A stretch of 64,000 nucleotides of DNA from Balamuthia mandrillaris (Eukaryota; Discosea; Longamoebia; Balamuthiidae), in NCBI GenBank assembly GCA_031835245.1, contig JAVKOQ010000271.1, positions 1 through 64,000 of the forward strand, in the 5' to 3' direction. Positions 1 through 9,660 of this stretch are shown in pieces; the first letter of the stretch is position 1; each line of letters opens with the position of its first letter. The translations under genes were made by a program, and so were the position numbers. The notes under the pieces were generated by a model. It saw nothing but the letters and a program-made list of their open reading frames with translations. It had not been told where the DNA came from and did not search any database.

Positions 1-1438
1 GCAGGCACCCAAATCAACGGGGGTGTACAAGCGACCGGTCAGATGGTAGCCTGGCGGTGAGCTATACACTCCCGCCCCGTTCCAAGACACAAAGAAATTG
101 CCATCTTGCAGAAGGATGGCCTTGAGGCCTCTAATCTCGCTGGGAGTAAACTGTGCCAGCTGCTTGAAGTGAATAGAGGAGGTGGGCTGCAAGGTGAAGG
201 TATCGTAGTTGATATGATAGACCCGGCCAGTCACCCGCCAAGGATTCTTTCTGAGGTCGTTCTCTCGCACGCCTATCCAAAATAGCAGCACACGGGGGTT
301 CGCTCCATGCGGCACGTGCAGCCCCATCGGCTCGTAGCAATTCTCGTGCCCGTCCTTGTCCGAGTCGGCTTGCACCCGCCCTCCAATCCATGCCAGTCCG
401 TGGGAATTTAGCTCTAACCCTCTGTACCATGCTTCGCGATACCACTCGTTGGTGTAGCCACCCTGGTTCCATAATATGAACGCTTTGGTAGAGCTGATGG
501 GGAGCAATCCTGGGTCCCTCTATAGTGTGAGTCAACGAATATCAGCACATCTGAGTTCATGAACTGCGCCTCAAAGCCACAGACATGCATACCTGACCCT
601 GATTAGCGCTCTCCCTAGCCCTAATAAATTGGTCGGAAAAGGTATGTGCAACCCAGTGGACCTTTTGTTCGTTGTCTTGCTTGTCCAGATGTTCGTAGAA
701 GGCGATCAAATGACCTCCCACAAGCTCCGTGCTAAAGGAGTAGTTGCCTCGGCGTCCCATCCAATCCTGATCGTACCAGGAACCGCCTATACATTGGGTG
801 AACGTTGCGTCAAATTTGCACTGGTGGACGACTGGAATGACTCTGGCCGGGTCCATTGGGTCCGTCGTATGACAGCGATACGCAATGCGGTAGGTGCCTG
901 CAATGTTCTCTTTGCCCACTGCTTCCACCTCGCACTTGCCTTGTTGACCTGGCATCACCATCTCGGACTTGGAGAGCGTCAGATCCTCGTTGAAAATTGC
1001 TCCCATGATGATTGGTGCTTGATGAGGAGCGCCACTCCAAGCTTGGTAGTAAGTAAAAAGGATAAGCCATTTTCCATTGGACATCTGCAGCCCAGCCATC
1101 CCGCCCACTCCTCTCACATGCCCCATCGTCGCGTCCGTAGACATTGGGGCGGTGCTCATGTCATCTCTTTGGTTCACTCGCACAGCCGAGCCAAGCTCTT
1201 CGGCTTGTGCTCCATATTGTTGTGCAAAGAGCTGGAAGGCTCCACTCTGCAACCCATAGTAAAGAGCCAAGAAACCGTTATGGTCATTGCGGGCCAATAT
1301 GGTGCCGTACCCTCCGTTCGGTCCGTCAAGTCGCATCTCTCCGCCTGCCGGGTGGTATAGCTGGTCGGGGTCTTGTGCCTTGGCTTGGGTCGACCATCCC
1401 GCCAACAGTAGTGCTAGCAGGAGCATCGCTGAAATCAT
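1..1438 (-). CDS. Secreted protein of unknown function, 3' end beyond the window
   Basis: Reads leftward from ATG at 1438 and runs off the left edge, so at least 455 residues are present and the C terminus is missing. It opens with a clear signal peptide (MISAMLLLALLLAGWSTQ followed by an AKA-Q cleavage-type sequence), so the product should enter the secretory pathway. Two exons are visible, 1438-593 and 519-1, separated by a 73-bp GT...AG intron (592-520) that keeps the frame. The mature part is rich in Gly, Trp, Tyr and His with two similar-looking blocks, suggesting a beta-rich fold. I do not recognise a family or catalytic motif. An in-frame upstream extension to 1612 exists but would bury the signal peptide, so the internal ATG is preferred. 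The next gene downstream of its promoter also encodes a secreted protein on the same strand. Confidence 0.75.
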
Positions 1439-1749
1439 TGCCGGTGGTGCAGTTGCTGGCAGGTAAGTGAAATTTCGTTTTTCTGTGTGGGTCTCTTCGT
1501 TTAGAGTTTTCCAAGAGCAACAAACATGGCCAAAATAAGCAAAACATGGCGAGATATGGAAAGCGCCGGTTGGTGCGGAAGTCGAAACGTTCCTGTCCGG
1601 GAACGTGACCACCCACGGGTGATAAAGGAATCTTCTCTTGAGCTTTCCCAGCAGGGGATGCCGTGCGTTCGCCCAATATTTATTTAATGGGGTTTTTTTA
1701 ACATGTTACGTTACGTTAAAGTAACATGCTAACAGAGACTAGCGAGTGT
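1439..1749. other. Intergenic stretch upstream of the first secreted-protein gene
   Basis: About 310 bases between the stop of the gene at 1750 and the start at 1438. It holds a T-run and an AT-rich ACATGTTACGTTACGTTAAA stretch near 1700. No coding signal is seen. Confidence 0.5.
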
Positions 1750-2415
1750 TTAGTTTTGGTCGACCCACATAATACCGACTGCAAACACCAACGCATCACC
1801 AGAGCTCATGTCAATCACAATGTTAAGGGTGATGGTTCCCTCGGCGTCCTTGTACACTCCTTCGCCTTTGGTGACGTGGAGCACACAACCGGTGGTCACC
1901 AAGCCGTTGCCGATGTCGTTCAAGATGTGAGAGGCTTCGTTCTTGAAAGATAGGGTGTGGTCGTTATGGGTAGAGTGGACCCCAAAAGTGAGATTTCCAC
2001 TTACGGTGTTAAGCATGTTTTGGGTTGTTGTTACGTCCAACTGAACGGGGTCCACGGGTTAGTCAAAATCGATAGCCACTGTGGGGGGAAAGGAGAGAAG
2101 GCTCTACCGAAAGCACGGAGACGCTGCCAATCAGCTTGCCCATGTCGAAGCTAACAGTTCCGTTTCCTGCAATCCGAGTAACGATGCTCTGGGACTGCCC
2201 CTTGAAAACACCACTGAAGGCAGAGGGATCTTTTGCATCAGGGGCAAAGGTACCGCTGTACTCCAAAACAAAGTCCAGCTGTGAACGGCGGGATGAGAAA
2301 GGGGGAAGGCAAACTTCAGTTTCAGGTTTTAAAAAAAATTGCTCACCCTTTGGAGGTCAGCAGCCATAGCAGCAGCACACAAAGCGAGCAACAGAACGAG
2401 GGTAAGTCCTCTCAT
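1750..2415 (-). CDS. Small secreted protein of unknown function
   Basis: Three exons on the minus strand: 2415-2347, 2278-2108 and 2040-1750, giving 176 residues. Exon 1 encodes a signal peptide (MRGLTLVLLLALCAAAMA, then AD). Intron 2 carries a TGACTAAC branch site before its GTTCAG acceptor. The mature chain (about residues 20-176) alternates hydrophobic and Thr/Ser/Asn residues, has an NLT sequon and one pair of likely disulphide cysteines short of certainty, and looks like a single small beta-rich extracellular domain. No family is recognised. It lies head-to-tail with the other secreted protein, so the two may be expressed together, but their sequences are not obviously related. Confidence 0.75.
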
Positions 2416-2596
2416 TTTCTATTTTACTGTACTGTGTTGGTTTTGAACGATTGTTGTCCGAAAAGCCGCACGAAATGCCTTATTTGTACTCTTGGTGTTG
2501 ATTGGTTGCAACTCCGCAACCTTAACCTCAAGCCTCCTCACCAAGGGAAAGCCTCCTCCAGGAGGAGAAGCTTGTGTTCAAAGAAGGGGGAATGAT

Positions 2597-3460
2597 TCAC
2601 TTGTTTTTGCTTTGCGCTTTAGGGAGGGTGCTGCTCTCCACAAAGTTCTCGTCCAAGAAGCGGAGTGGTAGGTGGTGGTCTCTTCCCAATGAAATACCAA
2701 GGCGGGTCGTTTCCTGGATGCAAGTCGGTCGGTAGCCCACGTCCTCCAGTCGGAGAGCGGCCGGGTCGAAGCTGCGCGCGTTCCAATCTTCCACTTTCAG
2801 CCCCAGAGAGCGGCACAACAGGGTCTGTCCCGCACAGAGCCTTGTCTGTGGTCTCTCACGAGCTGTCCCGGTGGCTGGCCCTCTTCTTCTTCCTCTGGAG
2901 GTTATTGGGTTGAGCGTTCGCATGTGGCGAAGCATGCGTTGCGCGGCCTCCTGGTCGAGGTCCTCCAGGTAGGGCACTCCGGCCTTGATGAGGACGGCGT
3001 TGCCTTGGCCCTTGCAGCTGACGTTCATGCTGTCGCCTGCCCTGGAGTAGTACATATAAATGGTGCCGGGATCCATCCAGAGGGCACGTCGCCTCTCCGT
3101 GAAGCCCAAGGAGGAGTGGCTGGCCTTGTCTCCTTCCTTGTAGTAGGCCTCCGTTTCCACTATCATTGCGGAGAGCCACAACGGCTCCTCCTCGACCTCG
3201 CCTTCTTCCTGTTGCAAGCGAGGAGTTTCCTTTTCTCTTTCTATTATTGTGGAGGGAGAGCTCTTTTCGTCGTTCTCTTCCTCCTTTCGTCGTTTCTGCT
3301 GCGAAGAGGAAGGGGGAGAATGTGTTGTGGCGGCAGGGTCCCCTTTCCATCTGGCCCTCAGCACTTTGCCCAACAGGTCTTTGGCTACAAGGGCCGGATC
3401 TCTGTCAAAGAAAGTGCCAGTGTCCAACAACACGGCAGCAGGTCTTGCTCTCTTCATCAT
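2597..3460 (-). CDS. MPG: 3-methyladenine DNA glycosylase (AAG/MPG family)
   Basis: Single exon of 287 residues starting at ATG 3460. The protein should excise alkylated purines (3-methyladenine, hypoxanthine) in base-excision repair in the nucleus or mitochondria. Family hallmarks are present: FFDRDPALVAKDLLGKVL near residue 17, the catalytic-Glu segment MIVETEAY in mid-protein, the GTIYMYYSRAGDSMNV pocket strand, VLIKAGVP, and RLCAGQTLLCRSLGL corresponding to the family's G-P-x-x-L-C-x-A-L-G-I helix. The N-terminal third carries a Lys/Glu-rich insertion (about residues 40-85) and there is an Arg-rich insertion (SRGRRRGP) before the last block; both look disordered. Length is typical of the eukaryotic enzyme. 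Divergent from the J-domain gene across a 430-bp CT-rich gap. Confidence 0.92.
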   Translation of the reverse strand: MMKRARPAAVLLDTGTFFDRDPALVAKDLLGKVLRARWKGDPAATTHSPPSSSQQKRRKEEENDEKSSPSTIIEREKETPRLQQEEGEVEEEPLWLSAMIVETEAYYKEGDKASHSSLGFTERRRALWMDPGTIYMYYSRAGDSMNVSCKGQGNAVLIKAGVPYLEDLDQEAAQRMLRHMRTLNPITSRGRRRGPATGTARERPQTRLCAGQTLLCRSLGLKVEDWNARSFDPAALRLEDVGYRPTCIQETTRLGISLGRDHHLPLRFLDENFVESSTLPKAQSKNK

Positions 3461-3890
3461 CCCCACAAGGTATGCTGTGAGCTCACAGGCCTAGCCAGGG
3501 TGGGGAAGGGGGAAACAAAAATAAAAAAACAAAAATAAATAGGTGTTGTGGCTGTCATGTCAACAACCCACCCTCTGCCTCCTCCTCCTCTGCCTCCTCC
3601 CCCTCTGCCTCCTCCTCCTCCTCCTCCTCCTCCTTGGAAGCGGAGGCAATGGTGCCGTAGCAGCAGCAGCTGCCGTTTTGTTTTTTTTTTTGGGTTTTTG
3701 TGTGTTGCTCCCGCTTAAATTGGCCACCCTCCACCCCACCCTCCCACCTTCCGGGACCCCCCCCCCCCCCTACCCAAGCAACAGAGCTGCTCCAGCTTTT
3801 GATGTGAATATAGCGTGTAGCAAACTTAAGTGGTGTTGGTGGTGGACTTGGAAAGAGAAGACGCAGCAGCTGCTGCTGGCAAGTAGGGCA
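3461..3890. promoter_or_regulatory. Divergent promoter region between MPG and the J-domain gene
   Basis: Holds (CCT)n blocks at about 3580-3630, a T run at 3679 and a C run at 3759-3771. A reading frame passes through it in phase with the downstream J gene, but it encodes only low-complexity Leu/Pro and is not taken as coding. No clear TATA box. Confidence 0.4.
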
Positions 3891-4241
3891 ATGAACACGG
3901 CTGACTTTCTGTACGGCCAGAACAAAGAGGACAGCTATTACCAGGTTCTTGGCTGCGACCCAAACAGCAGCAAGAGCCAGATCGTGGCAGAGTACAAGGC
4001 TAGGGTGAAGGACCTCCACCCGGACAAGCAGCCAGCAGGGAGTGACCCCGCCCCTTTCCTCCGCATCACCAAAGCCTACCAGGTGTTGAGCGACGAGGAG
4101 GAACGCAAGAAGTACGACAAGTACCTCCAGGCTGGTTTGAACGTCTCCTTCCAAGGCTGGAAGGAGATGCATGGCCACGCTCGCGTCATGCACTGGGGCG
4201 TGCCCAAGAAGCAACCTACCCTTGACAACAAGCAGAGCTAA
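3891..4241 (+). CDS. DNAJC12: DNAJC12-like J-domain co-chaperone
   Basis: Single exon, 116 residues. A J domain occupies about residues 15-85 (YYQVLGCD start, HPD tripeptide inside LHPDKQPAG, and KAYQVLSDEEERKKYDKY at the end), so it should stimulate an Hsp70 ATPase through the HPD loop. After the J domain the short tail keeps the FQGWKEM and RVMHWGV segments that mark DNAJC12, the co-chaperone of aromatic amino-acid hydroxylases in animals; that client role is known for the family and only inferred here. Human DNAJC12 is longer (198 residues) and has a conserved C-terminal segment that is absent, so this may be a minimal form. Start chosen at the ATG directly before the conserved N terminus. 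Convergent with the RGS gene. Confidence 0.85.
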   Translation: MNTADFLYGQNKEDSYYQVLGCDPNSSKSQIVAEYKARVKDLHPDKQPAGSDPAPFLRITKAYQVLSDEEERKKYDKYLQAGLNVSFQGWKEMHGHARVMHWGVPKKQPTLDNKQS

Positions 4242-4727
4242 CGAGGAGGCACTCCCACTCCCTGCTTGCATTCATTGGCCTTGGGAAGAACACCCCTCCC
4301 ATTCCACTGTACTCGAACATGTGGGTGCGTTCAAACAAAGATCACCATTTATTTGTACATCACCATCACCATCATAAATACACTTACATGCTTGTGCTAA
4401 CATTACACAGAGCTGATTGGAGAAGAAGCAGAAGCTGTCCTCAGGTGTCGTTGTTGTTCGTTTCATTCAACGCGGATGGATTACACGATGACCTTTCTTC
4501 TCTGGCCTTACCCTCAAAGAAGAGATGGAAAAGAGTTGGGCTTTCCATGCAAACATCTGCTGCTCGTTTGTTTTTACAACCTTGCATGGAAGCTAGCTGA
4601 CGGCACAACACCCCTGTTTGTCTTGTTTGGGGGGACTTGTGCCAGTGCCAGTTCTTCTTCTGGAGGTGGTTGGGGTGGGCTGAGCTTCGTCTCTGTCCGC
4701 TGTATTGAATGAAGCCATTCAAACATG
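4242..4727. other. Convergent 3' flanks of the J-domain and RGS genes
   Basis: About 490 bases with a short CACCAT repeat at 4360-4376. A minus-strand frame here (4574-4834) would encode a hydrophobic helix-like stretch overlapping the RGS gene's end, but no splice signal joins it cleanly. Nothing else is seen. Confidence 0.4.
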
Positions 4728-5322
4728 TCAACCACAACAGAGACTATGATGAGAAGGATGGGAGGGACCGTGATGAGAGGCGTGATAACAACCTTTGAAC
4801 CGTTTGTAGATATCGCTCCGCAGAAACTGGTCAAAGTTGGTGTTGGCCATCAACACAAACATGTCCTTTTGTACATTCTGGAAGGTGTCCACCGTTGCTT
4901 CGCTCAGTCGCCCAGCAACCTCTTGCCGCAGCACCCAAGGCAAGTTCAGCTCGTAGGGTGAGGAGGACATGATATACTTGGCATAGATCTCGTTCGCTCT
5001 CTTCTTTCTTCGTGCATCGTCCTCTATGTCCTTATACCCTGTTTGCAGGAGAATGTTTGCCAAGATAAGACTCATAACACAGCAAGTACTTTAACATTAA
5101 CTGAGAGCGCATTTTACGTTCAACGTCTATCCAGAACATGAGGCTTTCGGCGCAGCAACTCTTGTTTAGAAACTCCATGAAGGTGTTTCGACCTTTGGTG
5201 TCCCGGAGAATGGCATTGAGGAAGTACTCCTTGCTCATCTCTCGCTCCAACTCGGCTAACCTCTCCGGCGTAAGGGGCGCATTTTCCTTTATCTCCCAAT
5301 CGCTGTCATTGTCTTCTTCCAT
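4728..5322 (-). CDS. RGS-domain protein (regulator of G-protein signalling)
   Basis: Two exons, 5322-5118 and 5038-4728, joined across a 79-bp intron to give 171 residues. The join restores FWIDVERYKDI, the diagnostic FW-x-x-x-E-x-F/Y-K core of RGS domains. The domain covers about residues 35-155: NTFMEFLNKSCCAESL, then AKYI, and VQKDMFVLMANTNFDQFL with a final SDIYKRF helix. Such proteins accelerate GTP hydrolysis by heterotrimeric G-alpha subunits at the membrane. Beyond the RGS core only a short His/Ser-rich tail ending in -LCCG follows; the Cys pair could be lipidated (inference). No GGL, DEP or GoLoco domain, so this is a minimal RGS protein. Confidence 0.9.
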
Positions 5323-5777
5323 TCTTCCTTTCTGACTCTTCTACGACGGTACCACCACTGGTGCTCGTTATGTTTTTTCCGTTCCCCTCTCTCTCCTCAT
5401 AAGCTGAGCGCGTTCTTTGAGTCTAACAATGAGTCATGTCCATGCATATAAACTGTTAAAACTGAGTGGCTTTCTGCAATGTCCGACAAGAGACTGAGCT
5501 CTTGGTGAAGAGGAGCAGTCCTTGCTTCTTCAACTTGGAACAAAACGGTGCGGTGTGTGGTGGTCTGTCTTGGCTCAACGGCCGCTTATGTGTCGACCGA
5601 TTTTACCTTATCAGAGGAAAACCCCAATCGCAAAGGACAACAAAGGAAAGCAGCCCTGCAGTGCAGAAGCTCTTCTTCCTCCTCCTCGCCCTGCAAAGCA
5701 ATGCTTCAGCACAGCATTAACACCCCGCCAGCCAACGGCCACCATATCAGCTGCTCCACATAACCCGCAAAGATCAT
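5323..5777. other. Gap between RGS start and JmjC gene end
   Basis: Presumed RGS promoter (with a TGTCGACC at about 5590) and the 3' flank of the JmjC gene, including copy A of a tandem duplication. No gene is seen. Confidence 0.4.
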
Positions 5778-5860
5778 TTATACAAAGCAATGCTGCAGAA
5801 CAGCAGTAACATCCCGCCAGCCAACCGCCCACCATATCAGCTGCTCCACATAATCCGCAA
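5695..5860. repeat. Tandem duplication (76/77-bp copies, 89-bp period)
   Basis: Copy A 5695-5770 and copy B 5784-5860 share about 90 % identity, with common blocks such as ACCATATCAGCTGCTCCACA. The minus-strand JmjC gene stops at 5778, in the 13-bp spacer, so copy B encodes the last 27 residues of that protein and copy A is its 3' untranslated flank. The event therefore may have created the present C terminus. Confidence 0.85.
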
Positions 5861-7738
5861 GAAAGGTGTCAGCCAAACCTTCTCCGAACCGCGAAACACG
5901 TTGTAAAATGCTGTTCTTCTCGTCGGCTAACATCACAAGTGTTAACCATTCTACCCGATCTAATGCTGGTTCGTCTTGACCACTTTTGCCTTTTCGAAAG
6001 CATTGTGTTTCCTGTAGTTCTGCTTCTAGTACTTGGTCGTGGAGTGGTCGTAAGTTGTGCTTCAAACGCCTATATCGATTTCCCAACAATACGTTGCTAA
6101 CCAAGTCCTGAAGTAATGGTGGGGCATAAACGTGTTGCGCTTTTCCCCCAGAAATGGAGAAAAGCAGAGTGATAAGGGTACGGGCAACCACCACCCTTTT
6201 CTTGCGATCAAACCTTTGCGTATCGAAGGGCAAAGGGGTGTTGAGGTGGCTCCAAAGAACCTCTTCTTCGGAGGGCGAAACCACCGTCACAGCTATAGAT
6301 GTATCCACCAACTCTATACTGTAAAACCAGTACGCTACGCAAGAGGGACAGGGTCAGGTCAATGCATAGGGCGAGAGCAAGAGGGAGAGAGAGAGAGAGA
6401 AGAGAGAGAAGAATAGAATATCGTACGAGGAATGTACAACAAATCCCCAGGACCTACCTCCACCTGATTGAACATGTGTAAGCAACGACAAAGACAGAGC
6501 TAGGCTAGAAGAAGAAAAAAACACAACAAGAACATTGTACCTCATAGTCAGTAGTATTCAATAGATCCTCGTCCACAAGTTGGGAATGGTGATAACTGGG
6601 ATGGATAGAAGGAAACAAGCCCAACTGCAATGCGTCTTTCGGTGGGTGAAGGGTCCACCTACTGTGCCCATAAAGCTGAACAACGAGATTGTAGGAACGA
6701 TCGTAATGGCATTGAACCTTCACACCAGCATGGCCCATCCATACATTGGGCACCGAGAGTAGTTTGTCAAGAGTGAGGAGGTGGAGAGGTTCTACATCTA
6801 GCTGCAACGCTGGTTCAAAGTAATACAACGGCCCCGTGTAGAAGTGATACTCGTTAGTGCTTTTTTCCTTTTACAACACGTCTGCTGTTAACAAGAAAGA
6901 TGGAGCAAAGAACAACAAAAGAACAGCAAGGAAGGAGAGAAGACGTACATGAAAAAGAAAGTCAGAAATGTTAATGCTGTCAGAGCGGTACATAAAGCCT
7001 TTCTCGACAACTAAAGGACGAAGCAATGCCGGCTCCATGAAGTCCGGCTTCATGATAGCCCCTATGAAGAGGGGATCGGAGCCATTTCTGGCATGCAACA
7101 ACCTGAGCTCTTGTCCCTTGCTGTCCTTGCGTTGGGATAGGTAAGAGGGAGTCCAGTGGTGGCGAGCTTGCCACGTCTCCACGATTGTGTTCTTCAGCAC
7201 AACTGGTATCCTTAAAAGATGCAGCTGTCGAATTGCTGGAAAGTGAGAAAAAGCAAGAGCAAAGAAGGACCTCGAAAAGAACAAGAACAGAAAAGAAAAA
7301 CCCCCAAGGTAGGACTAGCCCAGTAAGGACGTACCTCTTGAATAAAGTCAGCATCAGGTTGCCAGGAAATGATGGGAAGAGCAGAAGGGGATTGTTTGGC
7401 CTGTCTTTGGAGTAAGAACTGCAAGGAAGTTTCATCGGGAAGGGGTCCGCCTGTGCTGCAGCTGTGGTTACCAACAGCCAAGCGTTACAATGGGGAAGGG
7501 AGCACAGCGCACAGTTAGGAAGGTGTCTACTACCTGAGCACGCGTAAATACTGGCTGTGTAGGCTACCAGGCCGCCACAGTGATACTGCCAGCAGAGCAA
7601 CAACCAGCGGGAGGAGGGAAAGCCTTCAACCACCACGAGGTTCAAATGGTGTTTCAGTGGTGCGCCACACAACATGAGACAACAACAACATAAGACAACA
7701 ACAACATAAGACAACAAGAACAACAACAACAACATAAG

Positions 7739-7783
<45 letters not shown>

Positions 7784-7810
7784 TAAGACAACAACAACAA
7801 CAACAACAAC

Positions 7811-7876
<66 letters not shown>

Positions 7877-7923
7877 GAGGTGGCAGGGGCGAATACTAAC
7901 CGTAGCGGTGACCACCACTCCAT
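5778..7923 (-). CDS. ER-anchored JmjC/cupin-fold oxygenase-like protein lacking one metal ligand
   Basis: Seven exons: 7923-7901, 7623-7534, 7461-7335, 7224-6949, 6849-6541, 6463-6427 and 6334-5778; 1419 nt, 472 residues. The splicing places a signal-anchor (LSLLPLVVALLAVSLW, about residues 9-24) after MEWWSPLR, so the catalytic-like part should face the ER lumen. The JmjC-type cupin lies at about 150-330: RIPVVLKNTIVETWQARH, YTGPLYYFEPAL, CHYDRSYNLVVQLYG with the His-x-Asp pair, and GDLLYIPPYWFYSIEL. In active relatives such as FIH the last block has a metal-binding His after the Trp pair; here Tyr and Ser occupy those places, so iron binding and 2-oxoglutarate oxygenase activity are doubtful. 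Intron 1 contains a 200-bp (GTT)n tract, intron 6 a (CT)n tract. The N-terminal exons rest on splice signals only. Confidence 0.8.
7681..7876. repeat. (CAA)n microsatellite with ATAAGA interruptions
   Basis: About 195 bases of CAACAA broken by AACATAAGACAAC units. It lies wholly inside intron 1 of the minus-strand JmjC gene, where it reads as (GTT)n. Confidence 0.95.
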
Positions 7924-8546
7924 TACTCGCTCACCAATACTACAGTATTTGTCGACTTGCAAAAGTATTGTATTTTAACCCAAATGAGGGGTCATTCTTT
8001 TGCAGCTTTGTCGACCGCTACATGCCGCATCAGTCGACAAAAACAAACAATACACGGAGCAGGTGTTCTGTCTGCGAGTTTTCGATTGATCGTGAGTGCT
8101 GACGTCAATTATTGTAGACAAAGGGAAAAAAAAGAAAAAAGTTACTCCCAAATAGCAGGAGAAGGAGGTGGTTGCTTTTTGGCCTCCTCGCGCCTCTTCT
8201 TCGGTTCTCTTTCTTTTTCTTCCTTTCCTTCTCTCTCACGTTGCTTTTCCAGTTCCTGAGCTGCGGGGGGAGGAGGAGGAGGAGGAGGAGGAGGAGGAGG
8301 AGGTTCCACTGAAGTTACAGAGAAAAGAGAAAGAAAGAACAAAGGCAAACCACATGAAAAACTACTTCCTTCACTAAGGCAACTTTTTCACCGGTGGCCT
8401 CCTCAACACCACCCCAGTTCGTTTTGTTTTTTTTTGTTCCTACTTTTGAAGGGTGGAGGGGAAGAGGAAGACCACGACGACGAAGAAAGAGTGAATAAGC
8501 AGAAGACGACGAAGCATAGAGGAAAGAGCTCCCTTTAAGAAAAACA
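7924..8546. promoter_or_regulatory. Region between JmjC and sHSP starts with GTCGAC and TGACGTCA motifs
   Basis: Contains TTTGTCGAC at 7948-7956 (25 bp upstream of the JmjC ATG), further GTCGAC palindromes near 8009 and 8033, and a TGACGTCA at 8100-8107. A (GGA)n run lies at 8267-8301. A short minus-strand frame (8348-8142, Pro run then Glu/Lys/Arg-rich) may be the end of a small gene but could not be joined to a start. Confidence 0.45.
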
Positions 8547-9593
8547 ATGTGGGCATTGGATAGTGGAGCATGGCGACGGAGAATGGCAGAGCTGCTGGAT
8601 AGCCCCTTTGGTACTTGGCTGGCGGGTCCCTCCCCGCTCTCTCTTCGAGGGAGAAGAGAACGACCAGCCCCTGCCGCCACCACAGAGCGAGCCAGGAAGA
8701 GAAGAAGGCACGCGGAGGAGGAGGGCAACAGGCAGGAAGGGGAAACGGCCAGCGAGGCAGAGGAAGAGGCAAAAGGCAAGGAAGTCTCTCCCTCGGCGCT
8801 TTGGTCAGGGAGCGGCTGGTGGTTACCCCACATGGACATCGTGGAGAAGGAAGAGGTGGTGAGACTGCTCGTCGAACTGCCAGGCATACGCAAGGAGGAC
8901 ATCAACCTGGAAATAGACCCCACCACCAACACCCTTCACATCTCCGGAGAGAAATGGATACCTGCCCTTGCCCCTTCCGCTTCTGCCGCAGGCAAGGAGA
9001 AAGAAGGAGCAGAGGAGGACGAAGTGGAAGAGGCGGGAGAATCGGTGACCCTACGTGAGAGAAGATTCGGCATGTTCAAGAGAAGCGTGAGCTTTCCCTT
9101 TGAGCTGGAGCATGCCGCTGTGGATGCTCGTTTGGAAGATGGTGTGCTGAGGATTGATGTACCCAAAAGGAGTAAAGACAAAGGGAAGGAACTAGAGAAG
9201 CACTTTTCCATTCATGTTAGAGAGGCAGAGGAAGAACCAGTTCTTCCAACCGAGCGGAAGACCAGAGAAGAGTTGAAGGAGGAGGGCGAAGAGGAAGAGG
9301 AGGAAGAAGAAGTAGAAAAGGAAGAACAGCCTTCACCAACGAAACCAGGAACACATGGAAGAAAGAGAAAGGCGGATACCACGACCACCGCAAATATCAC
9401 AGAACCACCAAAGAAAAGCGAAAGGTTAGCCAAACGCAAAACCGCCAAGAAACCTGAAAAAGAAGAGGAAGAAGAAACGGGTACGCAAAAACGAGGAAGA
9501 GGAAGAACGTCCCCACGCGGTACAACCAAGAAAGGGGCAGCAGCCGGCACAACAACAAGGCGGGGTGGCACAGCTAAATCAAAGAAAAAATGA
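8547..9593 (+). CDS. Small heat-shock protein (HSP20) with long basic histone-H1-like tail
   Basis: Single exon, 348 residues. An alpha-crystallin domain spans about residues 90-215: MDIVEKEEVVRLLVELPG, KEDINLEIDP, NTLHISGEKW, then a Glu-rich insertion of some 25 residues, ERRFGMFKRSVSFPFEL and the signature DGVLRIDVPKR. sHSPs are ATP-independent holdases that bind unfolding proteins. Unlike ordinary 16-25 kDa sHSPs, this one adds about 130 residues after the domain: a Glu run, then a Lys/Arg/Thr/Pro-rich stretch with KRKAD, AKRKTAKKP and RGRGRTSPRG motifs resembling nuclear localisation signals and AT-hooks. No I-x-I/V oligomerisation motif follows the domain directly. Nuclear or chromatin-associated chaperoning is inferred, not shown. 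Convergent with the pseudouridine synthase gene, 67 bp apart. Confidence 0.88.
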   Translation: MWALDSGAWRRRMAELLDSPFGTWLAGPSPLSLRGRRERPAPAATTERARKRRRHAEEEGNRQEGETASEAEEEAKGKEVSPSALWSGSGWWLPHMDIVEKEEVVRLLVELPGIRKEDINLEIDPTTNTLHISGEKWIPALAPSASAAGKEKEGAEEDEVEEAGESVTLRERRFGMFKRSVSFPFELEHAAVDARLEDGVLRIDVPKRSKDKGKELEKHFSIHVREAEEEPVLPTERKTREELKEEGEEEEEEEEVEKEEQPSPTKPGTHGRKRKADTTTTANITEPPKKSERLAKRKTAKKPEKEEEEETGTQKRGRGRTSPRGTTKKGAAAGTTTRRGGTAKSKKK

Positions 9594-9660
9594 AGCAGCA
9601 GCCCACCTCTTCGTCAATAAAGTTGATCCTGTTATCACAAAAATGACGCTTCCGTGCTCA

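Noticed and set aside
4574-4834. Hydrophobic minus frame overlapping the RGS gene end as a membrane anchor
   Set aside because: Would need an unsupported frameshift or a GTTGTT donor without acceptor; the simple stop at 4728 is preferred.
8142-8517. Minus-strand frame with Pro run and Glu/Lys/Arg-rich end, plus an upstream ATG with a hydrophobic stretch (MLRRLLLIHSFFVVVVFLF)
   Set aside because: It could be a small anchored protein, but no intron with matching phase joins the two parts, and the Pro run is the CCT side of a microsatellite. Left as unproven.
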